Shown: positions 1-7,499, counted from the first letter of the stretch. The stretch: 9,332 bases of DNA from Candidatus Aminicenantota bacterium (GCA_023137075.1 JAGLQA010000265.1:1-9332); one strand, 5' to 3'. Notes: generated by a model from the letters alone, not told the origin. Program-made: numbers and translations.

Positions 1-818
1 TTCAATAGCTCATAATAGTCGATTTCATTCGACCTTACCGCGTCATACAATCCCATTACCTCTCCGACAATTTCAACCACTTTTTTATCGATGGCAACCG
101 CCGTATCTTCCAGGGACCCCGTGGTTTCATCAAAATCGAGGATATTTAGTAGGTAAAAAAGATTGATTTTTTTCCAGAATGTTTCCTCTGAGATATTTAA
201 CACTTTGATGATTTTTCCAACCTGGATATTGCTAAAGGTGGAAAGCTGTTTGTAAAAATTTATCTCTTCATCGGAAAGGTATTTACTAACCGAATGGGGA
301 ATAATACCGGTTTTGGGTTTCTGGTAATAGAACTCGTTCTCAAAAAAAGAGATCTGGCCGGTTATTCTCATCCCCTCTTTTATGATTCCCGGCAGCTTGA
401 TTTTAAACCTTGAATCTACCGGCAGCGCGGGCACTTTGCTAAAGAAATCCCACTCCCCGTGACTAATGGAAAAGAGAGAGATGGCAATCGTTTTTATTTG
501 CCGGATAAGTCCTTCAAAAATGTCCCGCTGCGTTAATAAGTTATATTGAACTAAAATTTTCCCCAGCTTCTCTTTCTGATTTTTTAGCAACTCCGGAAGT
601 TTTTCCAATTGTGCGGCATCTATTTTTCCACAGCGATATAAAATTTGCCCCAACCGCTCTTCAGGCACGTTGGTAGTCGCATGAACCAGGGTCCCTTCGA
701 TAAAAAAGAGGCTTTTTTCAAAATTTATCCCCCTGACAATCAGTTGCCCACTTACCCGGTCCTTCAATAGCTTTTTAAAAACAATAGGAATAGTCTGTTG
801 TATGATCAGGTTCGCCAT
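1..818 (-). CDS. DUF4388 (PATAN-like) domain protein, probably with a C-terminal J-domain; 3' end outside the window
   Basis: An open frame of 272 codons runs from ATG at 818 without a stop to the window edge, so the protein is cut at its C-terminus. Residues 1-125 look like a DUF4388/PATAN-type module: a beta-rich start (SGQLIVRG near 23-30, KSLFFIEGTLVHATT near 35-49), then LGQIL and LGKILVQYNLLT segments as in type IV pilus/GspE N-terminal-like folds. Residues 130-250 are a charged region I do not recognise. The last visible residues, 264-272 (NEIDYYELL), match the usual opening of a DnaJ J-domain (DYYELLGV), so a J-domain probably follows; this is inferred because the HPD motif lies outside. 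There is no signal peptide or membrane segment, so it is likely cytoplasmic. DUF4388 proteins are generally linked to bacterial signalling; no substrate can be named. It sits downstream of the hydrogenase operon but has its own strong promoter at 837-866. The Shine-Dalgarno match is poor (GGG about 7 bases before ATG). Confidence 0.8.
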   Translation of the reverse strand, partial: MANLIIQQTIPIVFKKLLKDRVSGQLIVRGINFEKSLFFIEGTLVHATTNVPEERLGQILYRCGKIDAAQLEKLPELLKNQKEKLGKILVQYNLLTQRDIFEGLIRQIKTIAISLFSISHGEWDFFSKVPALPVDSRFKIKLPGIIKEGMRITGQISFFENEFYYQKPKTGIIPHSVSKYLSDEEINFYKQLSTFSNIQVGKIIKVLNISEETFWKKINLFYLLNILDFDETTGSLEDTAVAIDKKVVEIVGEVMGLYDAVRSNEIDYYELL

Positions 819-836
819 ATTAATACCCAGTCTTAA

Positions 837-866
837 ATTATAATAAGAATCACCCCCTTTTGTCAA
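837..866 (-). promoter_or_regulatory. Perfect-consensus sigma70 promoter for the DUF4388 gene
   Basis: On the minus strand TTGACA (866-861) is followed after 18 bases by TATAAT (842-837). Both hexamers match the bacterial housekeeping consensus exactly, with a spacer one base over the 17-base optimum. Transcription would be expected to begin near 830, only about a dozen bases before the ATG at 818. The promoter lies in the 106-base gap between the maturation protease stop and the DUF4388 start, so this gene can be expressed independently of the hydrogenase operon. Confidence 0.75.
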
Positions 867-876
867 ACGTTCGTTT
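865..876. promoter_or_regulatory. Inverted repeat overlapping the -35 box (candidate operator)
   Basis: AAACG-TT-CGTTT is a 5+2+5 inverted repeat whose edge overlaps the TTGACA box of the DUF4388 promoter. Its position would suit a repressor or activator site. The arms are short and no known regulator consensus is matched, so it may be chance. Confidence 0.25.
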
Positions 877-924
877 ATTCATGGGTCAGATCAACTATCC
901 GTAAATATTCGTTCCGATTTTTTC

Positions 925-1419
925 TTATTTCAGGTTTGGGTTTTCAATAAGGATTAAAATTTGCCGCAGGACTTCATCCGCTCCTTTTTCGATGGCAGCC
1001 GCAACTTCGGGGGTGCATTGTTCCGAAAAGGTGTGGATGTCCTTAACTCCCACTCCTAACACCAGTACTTTTTCCGGCACCTTGACCCGGTGCTTGCCGG
1101 CAAATTCAAGGGCAGTGAACACATCCATGCTGTGGATACCGCTCAACCGGATGGAGGAGAAAGCGGCATGGGGATACCATTTTAACTCTCCCGGTTTTAA
1201 TGCCGGGTCCGTCATTGCATCTACAAGTATCAGGATGTCGAATCCTTCGGCTTTATCGATGATATCCCAACCGCCGACCTCGTCCTGGCAGACCCGGACG
1301 CTAACGGACTGCGGCAGGGTTATTTGCTCTATTTTTTTTTGGACGATCTCTGAAATTCTGATTCCGGCTGCATCATCCGTTAGTATCGGGTTTCCCAACC
1401 CAACAACGACGATTTTCAT
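925..1419 (-). CDS. [NiFe]-hydrogenase maturation protease (HyaD/HycI family)
   Basis: This 164-residue protein is the endopeptidase that removes the C-terminal tail of the hydrogenase large subunit once nickel has been inserted. It opens with GLGNPILTDDAAG (residues 7-19), the family's GxGNxxxxDD signature. The three residues that bind nickel in characterised members correspond to D16, D67 (in LILVDAMTD) and H96 (in SGIHSMDV), and all are present. Length is normal for the family (150-180). Its ATG shares one base with the TGA of mvhA (TGATG), and the Shine-Dalgarno is weak, so translation probably depends on re-initiation after mvhA. Its natural substrate is the MvhA product encoded just upstream, which keeps a 26-residue tail after its DPCFSCATH motif. 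It is the last gene of the operon; no clear terminator hairpin follows its stop. Confidence 0.93.
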   Translation of the reverse strand: MKIVVVGLGNPILTDDAAGIRISEIVQKKIEQITLPQSVSVRVCQDEVGGWDIIDKAEGFDILILVDAMTDPALKPGELKWYPHAAFSSIRLSGIHSMDVFTALEFAGKHRVKVPEKVLVLGVGVKDIHTFSEQCTPEVAAAIEKGADEVLRQILILIENPNLK

Positions 1420-2882
1420 CAGCTTCTGGTCAATACTTTGAAGGTATCACCGTCCGGGTTGAGAAAGGTGACTTGCAGGGGCATGTGCCCGGGCAGAGAA
1501 TGGGTGGCGCAGGAAAAGCAGGGATCATAGGCCCGGAATGCCATTTCGATCATGTTCAATACTTCGTCGTCGATTTCCTTGCCCTTTGTGATCAATGAAG
1601 CGGCCGCTTTTTTGATCGACATAGTGATGGCCGAATTGTTATTGGTGGTGCCGACGACCAGGTTGGCTTTTGTAATGATTCCGTTTTTATCGGTTTTATA
1701 ATGGTGGGTGAGGGTGCCTCTCTGGGCTTCGACGATACCGATGCCTTCGGAGGGTGTTTCAGTGGGAAGTGTTCTCACGTCGGGACTGGTTATTTCTTCA
1801 TCTACTGCCAGTTCTAAGGCCCGTTCGCTGGCGTACAACAATTCGATCAGCCGGGCCCAGTGCATAGCCAATACCATATCACAGGGTTTGCCGCCCACCG
1901 CGTCATAGAATTTTTCGTATTCCGCCTGGGCCAGGGGCGTGGCCATCCCGTCTGCCACATTGAGGCGGCTGAGTGGGGTGGAGTGATAAACGCCGCTCTC
2001 TTCACCTTCGTTAAAACCGGTCCAGCCGAATTTTTTCAGGTAGGGATATTTTAAGTAGGAATAGGATTCCACGTGTTCTTCGATGTTGTCTAAATATTCC
2101 TGGGGCGAATACTTCGCGATTTCGCTGCCCTTGACATCCACGACCCGTACTTTGCCGTCATAAAAATTGACTTTGTTGTTTTCATCGACCAGGCCCATGT
2201 TGTGGATATGCAGCCGGTAAACCGGGCCCGTGATAAGATCCATGTAGGCGCTGTTCTTTAATACCACATCCTCGAATAATTTCAGCGAGAACTGCCCCAG
2301 CTCGATACATTCTTCGGCCATCTTCCGCACATCGGCGCGCTGCTCTTCGCTTAAAGGCCGGGAAACACCGCCTGGGACGTTGTATACCGGGTGCGTGCAT
2401 TTGCCGCCCACCCGTTTCATGATCTCATGGCCGTGTTTGCGATAGGTGAGTACTTTCTGCCCGATTTCCAGTCCCACCTTTTCCACGATACCCAGGATAT
2501 GGCGTTTTGCCTTATCCGACCCGGGGCCCATCACAAAGTCAGGGGCGGAAAGGGCGTAAAAATGGGCCACATGGCTGTGAATGAACTCTCCCATAAAGAA
2601 GAGTTCCCGTAATTTTTTTGCAGTGGACGGAATTTCCACGTTGTAAACCGCGTCCACCGCTTTACCTGCCGCCATGTGATGGCAGGCCGGGCAAACACCG
2701 CAGATGCGGGGCACGATGCGGGGCGCTTCTTCCACGGGTCTTCCCTCTAAGAATTTTTCAAATCCCCTGAGTTCGGGGATGGAGAAGTAGGTGTTGGCCA
2801 CTTCCCCTTCATCATTTAAAAAGATGGTAATTTTTCCATGACCCTCGAGACGGGTAATGGGATCTATCATTATTTTTTTCAT
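1419..2882 (-). CDS. mvhA: [NiFe]-hydrogenase large (catalytic) subunit, MvhA-like, group 3c type
   Basis: A 487-residue Ni-Fe catalytic subunit that would oxidise or produce H2 in the cytoplasm. The N-terminal L1 motif RICGVCPACH is at 59-68 (C61, C64) and the C-terminal L2 motif DPCFSCATH at 453-461 (C455, C458); these four cysteines hold the Ni-Fe centre. The start MKKIMIDPITRLEGHG is typical of the family. After H461 a 26-residue tail remains, the segment a maturation protease normally removes, and such a protease is the next gene. The assignment to the methyl-viologen-reducing/Hdr-linked subgroup (3c) rests mostly on the neighbours (mvhG, mvhD, hdrA); a related F420- or NAD-linked large subunit is less likely since no FrhB, HoxFU or diaphorase gene is nearby. 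ATG overlaps the mvhG TGA by four bases (ATGA), with GAGAGGA seven bases upstream. No signal peptide. Confidence 0.95.
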   Translation of the reverse strand: MKKIMIDPITRLEGHGKITIFLNDEGEVANTYFSIPELRGFEKFLEGRPVEEAPRIVPRICGVCPACHHMAAGKAVDAVYNVEIPSTAKKLRELFFMGEFIHSHVAHFYALSAPDFVMGPGSDKAKRHILGIVEKVGLEIGQKVLTYRKHGHEIMKRVGGKCTHPVYNVPGGVSRPLSEEQRADVRKMAEECIELGQFSLKLFEDVVLKNSAYMDLITGPVYRLHIHNMGLVDENNKVNFYDGKVRVVDVKGSEIAKYSPQEYLDNIEEHVESYSYLKYPYLKKFGWTGFNEGEESGVYHSTPLSRLNVADGMATPLAQAEYEKFYDAVGGKPCDMVLAMHWARLIELLYASERALELAVDEEITSPDVRTLPTETPSEGIGIVEAQRGTLTHHYKTDKNGIITKANLVVGTTNNNSAITMSIKKAAASLITKGKEIDDEVLNMIEMAFRAYDPCFSCATHSLPGHMPLQVTFLNPDGDTFKVLTRS

Positions 2883-3844
2883 GGTTTTTTCCTCTCCAGG
2901 TAAGATTCGGACATACTAAACCGGTAGAAGTAACCGGCCAGGTCAGGCTGCTGATCCAGGATCTCTTTTATTTTATCCGGGTCATTGGAGTCGATCAAGG
3001 GTGCTAAAGATGATATCATCTTCGCCCCCTGGTCGCTAATGTCGGGCGGCAAACCGTAGCAGCCGCGGCAGGGCATGGCCGATTGTTTCACGCACTGCAG
3101 CCCGCATCCGCCCCGGGTCACCGGTCCAAGGCAGATCAAACCCTGGTCTAAGAAACAAATTTCCGGGTCCGGGATCATGCGATCGATGCGCCTGAATTCG
3201 GCGATCTTCTTATCATCCTTTTTTTCTCGTTCGCATTCGTCGCATAGGGATTTGTTGGTGGCGCCGATGACCGAACCTTTTGGCGGGAGTTCTTTTCCGG
3301 AAATAATCAATTCCAGCACCTCCCAGATGCGTTCCGGGTTCGGCGGGCAGCCGGGGACAAAATAATCCACATCCACGACCTGGGCCAGGGAATAGACACG
3401 ATCGTAAAATTCCGGGATCTCCAAGCAGCTTTCTTCGACCTCGGTTTTCGGGGTGGGGATTATTTTTTCCGGGTTAACCGTGGATTCGCTTTCCACGTAT
3501 ACCCGGTTCAGCAGGTCGGTTTTATCGTATAGGTTGGCCAACGCCGGTATACCGCCGGTGTGGGCACAACTCCCGAAGGATACCATAACTTTGGATTTTC
3601 TTCGCAGCAACCTGGCCAATTCTTCGTTTTCCGAATTCCTGATCGCCCCGTTAAACAAGGTTACGTCTAAGAAGGAATCCTCCAATTCTTTAATATCCTC
3701 GTATTTAAAATCCATGGCAATGGGCCACAGATGGATCCGGCAGGCATCATTGACATCCAATATCTTCTCGTGAATATCGAGGATGGCCACATCACACCCG
3801 CCGCACGAAGCTGCCCAGTATATTCCAAGATTAAGTTTGCTCAT
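2879..3844 (-). CDS. mvhG: [NiFe]-hydrogenase small (electron-transfer) subunit, MvhG-like
   Basis: A 321-residue Fe-S subunit that relays electrons between the Ni-Fe site of MvhA and MvhD. The proximal-cluster cysteines appear in the usual order: C14 and C17 (AASCGGCD), C93 (FGSCAHTGG) and C166 (VPGCPPNP). A second cysteine-rich segment, C201, C204, C230, C238, C247, C251, C259 and C262, fits two further 4Fe-4S clusters, as in F420-non-reducing hydrogenase small subunits. There is no twin-arginine signal, in keeping with a cytoplasmic enzyme. The start overlaps the end of mvhD by 14 bases; AGGAG lies six bases before the ATG at 3844, which supports that start. The stop overlaps the mvhA ATG as ATGA. 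Length is close to the family norm (about 300). Confidence 0.94.
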   Translation of the reverse strand: MSKLNLGIYWAASCGGCDVAILDIHEKILDVNDACRIHLWPIAMDFKYEDIKELEDSFLDVTLFNGAIRNSENEELARLLRRKSKVMVSFGSCAHTGGIPALANLYDKTDLLNRVYVESESTVNPEKIIPTPKTEVEESCLEIPEFYDRVYSLAQVVDVDYFVPGCPPNPERIWEVLELIISGKELPPKGSVIGATNKSLCDECEREKKDDKKIAEFRRIDRMIPDPEICFLDQGLICLGPVTRGGCGLQCVKQSAMPCRGCYGLPPDISDQGAKMISSLAPLIDSNDPDKIKEILDQQPDLAGYFYRFSMSESYLERKKP

Positions 3845-4277
3845 GATACTCTCCTGATTTTGGTCGCATGGTTTCTTTCCAGTTTAGAGGACCGAGATTT
3901 TTTACCTGTTCGGTAAAATTGTCCACGATTTTTGCGAATAGATCCCCTTCGGAAGCGGAGATCCACTCCAACCGGATTCGTTCCGGCTCGACACCGAATT
4001 GGCCGATCATCTGTTTCAACATGATGTGCCGTTTCAGGGCTTTGTCATTACCGGACTGGTAATGACAATCGCCCGGGTGGCAGCCGCAGATTAACACACC
4101 GTCGGCGCCTTCCCTCAGGGCTTTTAGCACAAAAGCGGTATCGATTCTTCCGCTGCACATGATGCGGATAATCCTGACATGGGGGGAATACTTAACCCGG
4201 GATGTCCCGGCCAGGTCTGCCCCGGTGTAGGAACACCAGTGGCACAAAAAGGCTACGATTTTGGGGTCTCTATTCAT
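3831..4277 (-). CDS. mvhD: MvhD-like 2Fe-2S subunit linking hydrogenase to HdrA
   Basis: A 148-residue member of the MvhD/FlpD family, the small iron-sulfur protein that carries electrons from the hydrogenase dimer to HdrA. Family hallmarks are visible in order: FLCHWCSYTGADLAG (11-25, C12 and C15), IRIMCSGRID (37-46, C41), VLICGCHPGDCHY (61-73, C64, C66, C71) and a C-terminal RIRLEWISASEGD (100-112). In characterised members some of these cysteines bind a 2Fe-2S cluster. The ATG overlaps the hdrA stop as ATGA; AAGGAG sits ten bases upstream. MvhD proteins also occur with formate dehydrogenase or methylenetetrahydrofolate reductase, but here the partner is clearly the hydrogenase encoded directly downstream. 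Confidence 0.93.
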   Translation of the reverse strand: MNRDPKIVAFLCHWCSYTGADLAGTSRVKYSPHVRIIRIMCSGRIDTAFVLKALREGADGVLICGCHPGDCHYQSGNDKALKRHIMLKQMIGQFGVEPERIRLEWISASEGDLFAKIVDNFTEQVKNLGPLNWKETMRPKSGEYHEQT

Positions 4278-6247
4278 GATAATAATACTCCTTCGATTTC
4301 ATTTAAAATCTGTTGATCGTTGAAATGCCTGGCCATAGCAGCGCCGTTGGGACAGGTGGCGGCACAGGTGCCGCAGCCTTTACAGAGAACTTCATTCAAT
4401 ATGGAGATACCTTTCTCTTCATCGTATTCGATGGCGTTGTACGGACAGACACCGATACAGAGTTTACACCCGGCACAGAGTTCTTCGTTGATCCAGGAGG
4501 TGGTGGCTTCGACCTCCACTTTTCCCTTTGATATGAGTTTGAGCGCCATGGCTGCCGTGGCCTGGGCCGAGGCAACGCTTTCCGGGATATCCTTAGGGCC
4601 GGAGCAGCACCCGGCAATGTAAATGCCGTCGGTAGCCGTTTCGGTGGGCGCCAACTTGGGATGTTTTTCGATAAAAAACCCGTCTTTATCGATGGAAAGC
4701 TTTAACATGCGGGTCATATCGGTCACCCCGTCGCTGCATTCCAGGCCGGTGCTCAAAATGACCATGTCCACCGGCACACGCAGCCGTTTGCCTGCCAGGG
4801 TATTTTCGGCAATGACCACCAATTTCCCCTTTTCTTCGTCGTTCAGTGGGATATTGGTGACACTGCCTACTTTGCCGCGGATAAAATGCACATCCTCTTC
4901 CCGGATGCGGTCGTAAAATTCCTCGTAGCTTTTTCCCGCTGCCCGAATATCGATATAGAACTCGAACACTTCGGCCCCGGTTTTTTCTTTGACTAAGTGG
5001 GAGAATTTCAGCGAATACATACAGCAGACTTTGGAGCAGTACTCGTTGAAATTTTTATCCCGGCTGCCAATGCAGTGCAGGATGGCCACCGATTGGGGTT
5101 TGCCGCCGTCTTTCAACAGTATTTCGCCCACGGTGGGGCCGGCGGAATTGTTGAGCCGCTCGAATTCGGGGGCGGTTAACACGTTGTCGAAGATACCGTA
5201 ACCGTAATCCCTTAGGATGGAGGGTTTGGCGAATTTATAGCCGGTGGCCGTGATGATCGAACCCACCGTGATACTTGTTTCTTTTTCCCGGTCTTTAAAA
5301 TCGATGGCCCCGGGTTCGCACACCTTCTCGCACAGGCCACATTTCTCCTTGATCAACATCAGGCAGTTTTCGGCATCGATTACCGGTTTATTGGGAACAC
5401 CCTGGGGGAAAAGCGTGTAAATCGCGCCCCGTTTTTCCAATCCTTCGTCGAATTCCGAGGGAACTTTCACCGGGCATTTTTCCATACAGTCACCGCAGCT
5501 GGTACACAGATCGTGGTTGACGAAGCGGGCCTTTGTTTTAACGGTCACATCGTAGTTGCCGATATAGCCCGATACATCCGTTACCTCGGAACTGGTCATG
5601 AGGTTGATATTGGGATGGGTGCCCACGCTGTTCATTTTCGGGGTCAGGATACAGGCCGAGCAGTCTAAGGTGGGGAAGGTCTTGTCGAACTGGGCCATGT
5701 GGCCGCCGATAGAGGGTTCCCGTTCCACCAGGACAACCTTATGACCGGCATCGGCAATTTGCAGCGCCGCTTCGATACCGGTAATTCCACCGCCGATTAC
5801 CAACACCCCCGGTTTGATGTCCACTTCCCGGGTCGGCAGCGATTCGTGGAGACGTACCCTTCTAATCGCGCCGGTTACCAGGGAGATGGCTTTTCCGGTG
5901 GCCAGTTCTTTGTCTTCCGTTACCCAGGCGTCCTGCTCCCTGATATTTGCCATCTGGAAAAAATAGGGATTCAAACCGGCGGTAAACAATACTTTTTTAA
6001 AGGTTTCTTCATGCAGTCTCGGTGAGCAGGCAGCCACGATGATCCGGTTGAGCTTATGCTCTTTGATATCTGCAAGAATCATTTCCTGGCCCGGAGTCGA
6101 GCACATGAACTTATAATCCTTAGCCACCACCACTCCCTCCTGTTGGGAAGCGGCTTGCACCACTTTATCTATATTAACCACCGAAGATATATTCACACCG
6201 CAGTGACACACAAACACACCGACCCGGCTTTCTTCATTCCGTGCCAT
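4274..6247 (-). CDS. hdrA: HdrA-like FAD/iron-sulfur subunit of heterodisulfide reductase (flavin-based electron bifurcation)
   Basis: A 657-residue HdrA, the subunit whose FAD splits hydride pairs between ferredoxin and the disulfide-reducing subunit. The N-terminal domain has CHCGVNI (C14, C16), C49 and AACSPRLHE (C74). The dinucleotide-binding loop VIGGGITGIEA is at 150-160, followed by CSAC (C196, C199). An inserted ferredoxin-like region holds C248/251/254/258 (CTSCGDCMEKCP) and C295/303/306/310. A further cluster-type segment has C391, C404, C408 and C409. The C-terminal ferredoxin domain carries C591/594/597/601 and C622/625/628/632. GIYIAGCCSGPKDIPES (541-557) is a conserved HdrA segment. 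No in-frame TGA suggests selenocysteine. Only one base separates it from the upstream Fe-S gene; AGGAGG lies nine bases before the ATG inside that gene's last codons. Its order between the HdrCB-like protein and MvhD matches the electron path. Confidence 0.95.
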   Translation of the reverse strand: MARNEESRVGVFVCHCGVNISSVVNIDKVVQAASQQEGVVVAKDYKFMCSTPGQEMILADIKEHKLNRIIVAACSPRLHEETFKKVLFTAGLNPYFFQMANIREQDAWVTEDKELATGKAISLVTGAIRRVRLHESLPTREVDIKPGVLVIGGGITGIEAALQIADAGHKVVLVEREPSIGGHMAQFDKTFPTLDCSACILTPKMNSVGTHPNINLMTSSEVTDVSGYIGNYDVTVKTKARFVNHDLCTSCGDCMEKCPVKVPSEFDEGLEKRGAIYTLFPQGVPNKPVIDAENCLMLIKEKCGLCEKVCEPGAIDFKDREKETSITVGSIITATGYKFAKPSILRDYGYGIFDNVLTAPEFERLNNSAGPTVGEILLKDGGKPQSVAILHCIGSRDKNFNEYCSKVCCMYSLKFSHLVKEKTGAEVFEFYIDIRAAGKSYEEFYDRIREEDVHFIRGKVGSVTNIPLNDEEKGKLVVIAENTLAGKRLRVPVDMVILSTGLECSDGVTDMTRMLKLSIDKDGFFIEKHPKLAPTETATDGIYIAGCCSGPKDIPESVASAQATAAMALKLISKGKVEVEATTSWINEELCAGCKLCIGVCPYNAIEYDEEKGISILNEVLCKGCGTCAATCPNGAAMARHFNDQQILNEIEGVLLS

Positions 6248-6248
6248 T

Positions 6249-7424
6249 TTATTTTTCCTCCTGCTTTAAGGATGACAATAATATTTCGGATATTTCCATT
6301 ACCTTAATCTTATCCTCGATACCTAAGCCGACGATACTGGCCTCTAACATCTGCACACAGTATGGGCAGGCGGTTACGATGACTTCCGCCGAGGCTTCCA
6401 CGGCTTCTAAGACGCGAAGGTCGCCCAATCGTTCGCCCTTTACCGTATCCAACCAGGCGCCACCACCACCACCACCGCAGCAGAAGCTGTGTTCCCTGTT
6501 GTGGTTCATCTCGATCAATTCAACACCGGGAATGGCCTGCAGAATATCCCGGGGAGCGTCGAAAATCCCGTTATATCTTCCTAAGTAGCAGGGATCATGA
6601 TAGGTCACCTTCGCGTTCACCTCGAATTGGGGTTTAAGGATTTCGTTTTTAACCAGTTCACTGTAGGTTTCCACTAAATGTGTGGAGGTGGGCCGGTTTT
6701 TTTCGAATTCGTAGCGGTTCTTGAAGGCGTTCAAGCAGTGAGGTGAGAGGGTAAGGATTTTCTCGACCTGCAGTTCCGTGAAGGTTTGCATGTTTTTGGC
6801 GGAAGTTGATTGGAATATCTCGTTTTCTCCCGCCGTATAAGCCATGTCGCCGCAGCAGGTGGCTTTATTTCCTAAGTAGCCGAAATTCAAGCCCGCTGTA
6901 TTCAGGATTTCCACCGCAGCCTCAGCAATGGCCTGGTTGCGGGTATCGTAGTCGTTGGCGCAGCAATTAAAGAACAGGTATTCGGTACCGGGGGTAAATT
7001 CCGGCAGCGCCACATCTTTGGCCCATTCGCCCCGTTTTTCTTTATCCTCCTGCCAGGGGTTACCCTGGCTTCGGATACCGGCCAGCGCGAAATTCAGTTC
7101 CGAAGGACAGGATTGCCAGGCCAGCAGGATGCTCCTGACGGACTGGAACAATTGGGGAATGTCGATCTGGTTAGGACACTTGTCCTGGCAAAGTCTGCAG
7201 TTAACGCATTTCCAGGAATTTTCTTCAAAGCCTTCGAAGCCTAGCCTGATTTCCTCGATGAATTGCCTGGGGTTAAAATCTATCAGGTTTCCCCAGGGGC
7301 AAACAGCCGTGCAGGTGCCGCATTGGTAGCATTTTTTTAATTCTTCTCCCTTTGCTTCCACGACGGCCTGGGCTATTTCCAGCATGGGGCTGGTATATTT
7401 GATTAGCTCAATAGTACCGGGCAT
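6249..7424 (-). CDS. HdrCB-fused (HdrD-like) Fe-S protein with two CCG domains; disulfide/thiol-handling subunit
   Basis: A 391-residue protein that joins what are separate HdrC and HdrB subunits in many methanogens, the layout of HdrD. Residues 30-85 hold two 4Fe-4S motifs: C32/35/38/42 (CYQCGTCTAVCP) and C73/76/79/83 (CVNCRLCQDKCP). Two CCG domains follow. The first has C155, CC at 190-191 and SPHC at 227-230, with Ser where the usual CxxC has its first Cys. The second is complete: C279 (HDPCYLGRYNG), CC at 315-316 and C353-C356 (CPYC). Complete CCG motifs bind the non-cubane cluster that reduces disulfides. No membrane segment or signal peptide is visible, so it is cytoplasmic. It is the first gene of the operon, with AAGGAGG four bases before ATG 7424. 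It would accept electrons from HdrA and reduce an unknown disulfide, or run in reverse. Lactate/glycolate-oxidase Fe-S subunits (GlpC, LutA-like) share the fold, but linkage to hdrA favours the Hdr role. Confidence 0.88.
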   Translation of the reverse strand: MPGTIELIKYTSPMLEIAQAVVEAKGEELKKCYQCGTCTAVCPWGNLIDFNPRQFIEEIRLGFEGFEENSWKCVNCRLCQDKCPNQIDIPQLFQSVRSILLAWQSCPSELNFALAGIRSQGNPWQEDKEKRGEWAKDVALPEFTPGTEYLFFNCCANDYDTRNQAIAEAAVEILNTAGLNFGYLGNKATCCGDMAYTAGENEIFQSTSAKNMQTFTELQVEKILTLSPHCLNAFKNRYEFEKNRPTSTHLVETYSELVKNEILKPQFEVNAKVTYHDPCYLGRYNGIFDAPRDILQAIPGVELIEMNHNREHSFCCGGGGGGAWLDTVKGERLGDLRVLEAVEASAEVIVTACPYCVQMLEASIVGLGIEDKIKVMEISEILLSSLKQEEK

Positions 7425-7428
7425 TGTG

Positions 7429-7435
7429 CCTCCTT
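7429..7435 (-). promoter_or_regulatory. Strong Shine-Dalgarno for the first operon gene
   Basis: AAGGAGG lies four bases before the ATG at 7424 on the minus strand. It fixes the start of the HdrCB-like protein and is among the best ribosome sites in the window, fitting a highly translated lead gene. Confidence 0.7.
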
Positions 7436-7499
7436 ATAAAGATTGTGATACTCTTTGAAATTATTTAATTAAAATTTAAACAATTTCGAGTTTCATAAA

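Noticed and set aside
992..1441. 149-codon open frame on the plus strand
   Set aside because: It lies antisense to the maturation protease, whose family motifs are clear; the plus-strand translation shows no recognisable domain or ribosome site.
2182..2400. Alternative minus-strand frame inside mvhA
   Set aside because: A shadow of the large-subunit gene in another frame, rich in Arg and Pro with no family resemblance.
5699..6025. 108-codon plus-strand frame inside hdrA
   Set aside because: Antisense to well-conserved HdrA sequence; the product has no recognisable features.
7443..7449. TTGTGAT as a CRP or Rex operator
   Set aside because: Only one half-site is present; no matching arm lies at the spacing those regulators need.
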